The position numbers were made by a program, and so were the translations under genes. Below the pieces are notes generated by a model. That model was not told where the DNA came from, ran no database searches, and was given only the letters and a program-made list of their open reading frames with translations. Shown here piece by piece: positions 5,589-6,698 of a stretch of DNA of 6,698 nt. The stretch is from Bryobacterales bacterium (GTDB lineage Bacteria > Acidobacteriota > Terriglobia > Bryobacterales > Bryobacteraceae), in contig PLGA01000137.1 in NCBI GenBank assembly GCA_003139735.1, positions 1 to 6,698 on the forward strand. The letters are read 5' to 3'. The number at the start of each line of letters is the position of its first letter. Within the stretch, counting starts at the first letter, position 1.

Positions 5589-6698
5589 CTAGGGCTTCGC
5601 AGGCTGCGTCGCGGCGGGGAGGGTCGATTCCCGCGCCACACGGCCGCTCGATGCTGCCTCGATCGAGATGCCGCTTTTTTCCAGGGTTTCTCCGAGCACC
5701 TGGTCCAGCGCCACGCGGGCGTGGACGCAGCTCGAGACGGCGCCCATCTCCGAGATCCGCGCGGCCATGAGCGCCCGCTGGTCCGCCATGATGGCGTTGA
5801 AGGCAGCCGCTCCGGACTTCTGGCGCTCGGCGGCCAGCAACTCCTCCTGCAACAGGCGCGTACCGCGGGCCGCGTCGTAGCGCGCCCGCGCCTCGCGCAA
5901 CGCGCTCACGGCGCTCGAGACGTCCACGAGAATCTGGTTCTGGTCGCGCTGGCTCTGAAGCTCCCCCTGGCGGAACTTCAGTTGGTCGATCCCATAATCG
6001 GCCTGCGCAAAGCGGTTGCCGATGGGGATCGAGAAACCGGCCTGAGCGCTCTCGTTGGGGAAATCGCGTCCGAGAATCTGCTTCAGCGCCGTGCCATAGC
6101 CTCCCACGAAATACGGGTTGGCCTGGCCGCCCGATGGTTGAGGCACGCCCGCCGCGCCGCGGTCGTAGGTTTGCAACTGCACGGTTAGGCTAGGCAGCAG
6201 CGGATTGGTGGTGCCGGCCAGGTTCATCTGGTCGGTCTGGTCCTTGTACTTGGCAAGGGCCACATCCGGCCGGCGATCGAGGGCGCCCGCCAGCAGTTGG
6301 CGCAGGGGAGGCAGATCTTCCGGCTCGGCCGGCGCTTCGAGGGGGTCGAGCGCGACGATGTCGGCGGCTTCGAGAGCCGCGTCCTCGGTGTGGCTAAGCG
6401 CCTCCTTCAATTGGACGGCGCGCTGGCGCATGGCGGCTTGCGCGATGGTCAGATCCTGCCGGCGGGCGAACAGCTCGGCTTCCGCGCGGGGCAATTCCAC
6501 ACCCGCCAGCGCCTCCACCGAGATTTCGTATTTGGTATCGTCGACGAACTTCTGGGTAATCTCGAGAGCGCTTTGGCGCAAGCGCAGCTCGTCGCAAGCG
6601 GCGGCATAGTCCCAGTAGAGATTCGTCACGCTCACCACCAGGTTGAGCAACTGCGAGCGAAAGGTCTCGCGCGAGGCGATCGCGTTGATGGCCGCGAT
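5589..6698 (-). CDS. TolC-family outer-membrane efflux protein, N-terminus outside the window
   Basis: Outer-membrane channel of a tripartite efflux or type I secretion system. 369 residues are visible; the frame stays open to the window edge at 6698, so the real start and signal peptide lie outside. TTG at 6650 is an internal Leu. Seen: an alpha-helical coiled-coil stretch with the typical LVVSVTNLYWDYAAACDELR signature, then PRAEAELFARRQDLTIAQAAM, a Pro-rich hinge (LDPLEAPAEPEDLPP), a DRRPDVALAKYK motif that opens the second repeat, a long Gly/Pro/Asn segment (about GAAGVPQPSGGQANPYFVGG), PNESAQAGFSIPIGNRFAQADY for the second beta section, and a second long coiled coil ending near LGETLEKSGIS. 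The tail ends in PAATQPAKP. Partners (membrane fusion protein, pump) are presumably upstream. Family secure; transported substrate unknown. Confidence 0.92.
   Translation of the reverse strand: MAAINAIASRETFRSQLLNLVVSVTNLYWDYAAACDELRLRQSALEITQKFVDDTKYEISVEALAGVELPRAEAELFARRQDLTIAQAAMRQRAVQLKEALSHTEDAALEAADIVALDPLEAPAEPEDLPPLRQLLAGALDRRPDVALAKYKDQTDQMNLAGTTNPLLPSLTVQLQTYDRGAAGVPQPSGGQANPYFVGGYGTALKQILGRDFPNESAQAGFSIPIGNRFAQADYGIDQLKFRQGELQSQRDQNQILVDVSSAVSALREARARYDAARGTRLLQEELLAAERQKSGAAAFNAIMADQRALMAARISEMGAVSSCVHARVALDQVLGETLEKSGISIEAASSGRVARESTLPAATQPAKP

Noticed and set aside
5469..6188. 239-codon plus-strand frame running from the compound palindrome into the tolC-like gene
   Set aside because: Its first part is only the translated palindrome and the rest is antisense to a well-supported TolC-family frame.

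Overview
This 6.7 kb window is GC-rich bacterial DNA with four genes or operons and two palindrome-rich intergenic patches. The gene set and style suggest a soil or sediment Acidobacteriota of the Solibacter/Bryobacter type: a class II B12-dependent ribonucleotide reductase as a stand-alone gene, a secreted GH39-type glycosidase, a TolC-family protein with a long Gly/Pro/Asn-containing insertion, a VapBC pair, and compound palindromes between genes. That placement is inference from gene style, not from a marker gene.

Layout. (1) 18-2831, minus strand: nrdJ, adenosylcobalamin-dependent ribonucleotide reductase with a C-terminal TSCPD domain and a Cys-rich tail. A GTG start with a strong Shine-Dalgarno fits better than the longest open frame, which would start at a TTG that lies inside a likely promoter -35 box. 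(2) 2832-3090: divergent intergenic region. The nrdJ side holds a sigma70-like promoter and one good plus one weak NrdR-box-like site. The other side holds a GC-rich, palindrome-rich patch with a 12-bp direct repeat at an exact 60-bp period. (3) 3091-4752, plus strand: a secreted GH39-like glycoside hydrolase with both expected catalytic glutamates. (4) 4797-5377, minus strand: a vapBC toxin-antitoxin operon with a 4-base ATGA overlap. (5) 5471-5558: an 88-bp compound palindrome made of four abutting triloop hairpins enclosed by 9-bp terminal inverted repeats. (6) 5589-6698, minus strand: the C-terminal 369 residues of a TolC-like outer-membrane efflux protein, cut by the window edge.

The genes do not form one pathway. 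nrdJ supplies deoxyribonucleotides and appears to be under NrdR-type control. The GH39 enzyme is likely a periplasmic or exported plant-polysaccharide hydrolase. VapBC is an accessory module. The TolC-like protein presumably belongs to an efflux operon lying upstream, outside the window. The observations most worth a second look are the compound palindrome at 5471-5558, whose GTGGGGCAG end also occurs in the nrdJ/GH39 intergenic region, and the NrdR-like site inside the nrdJ promoter.
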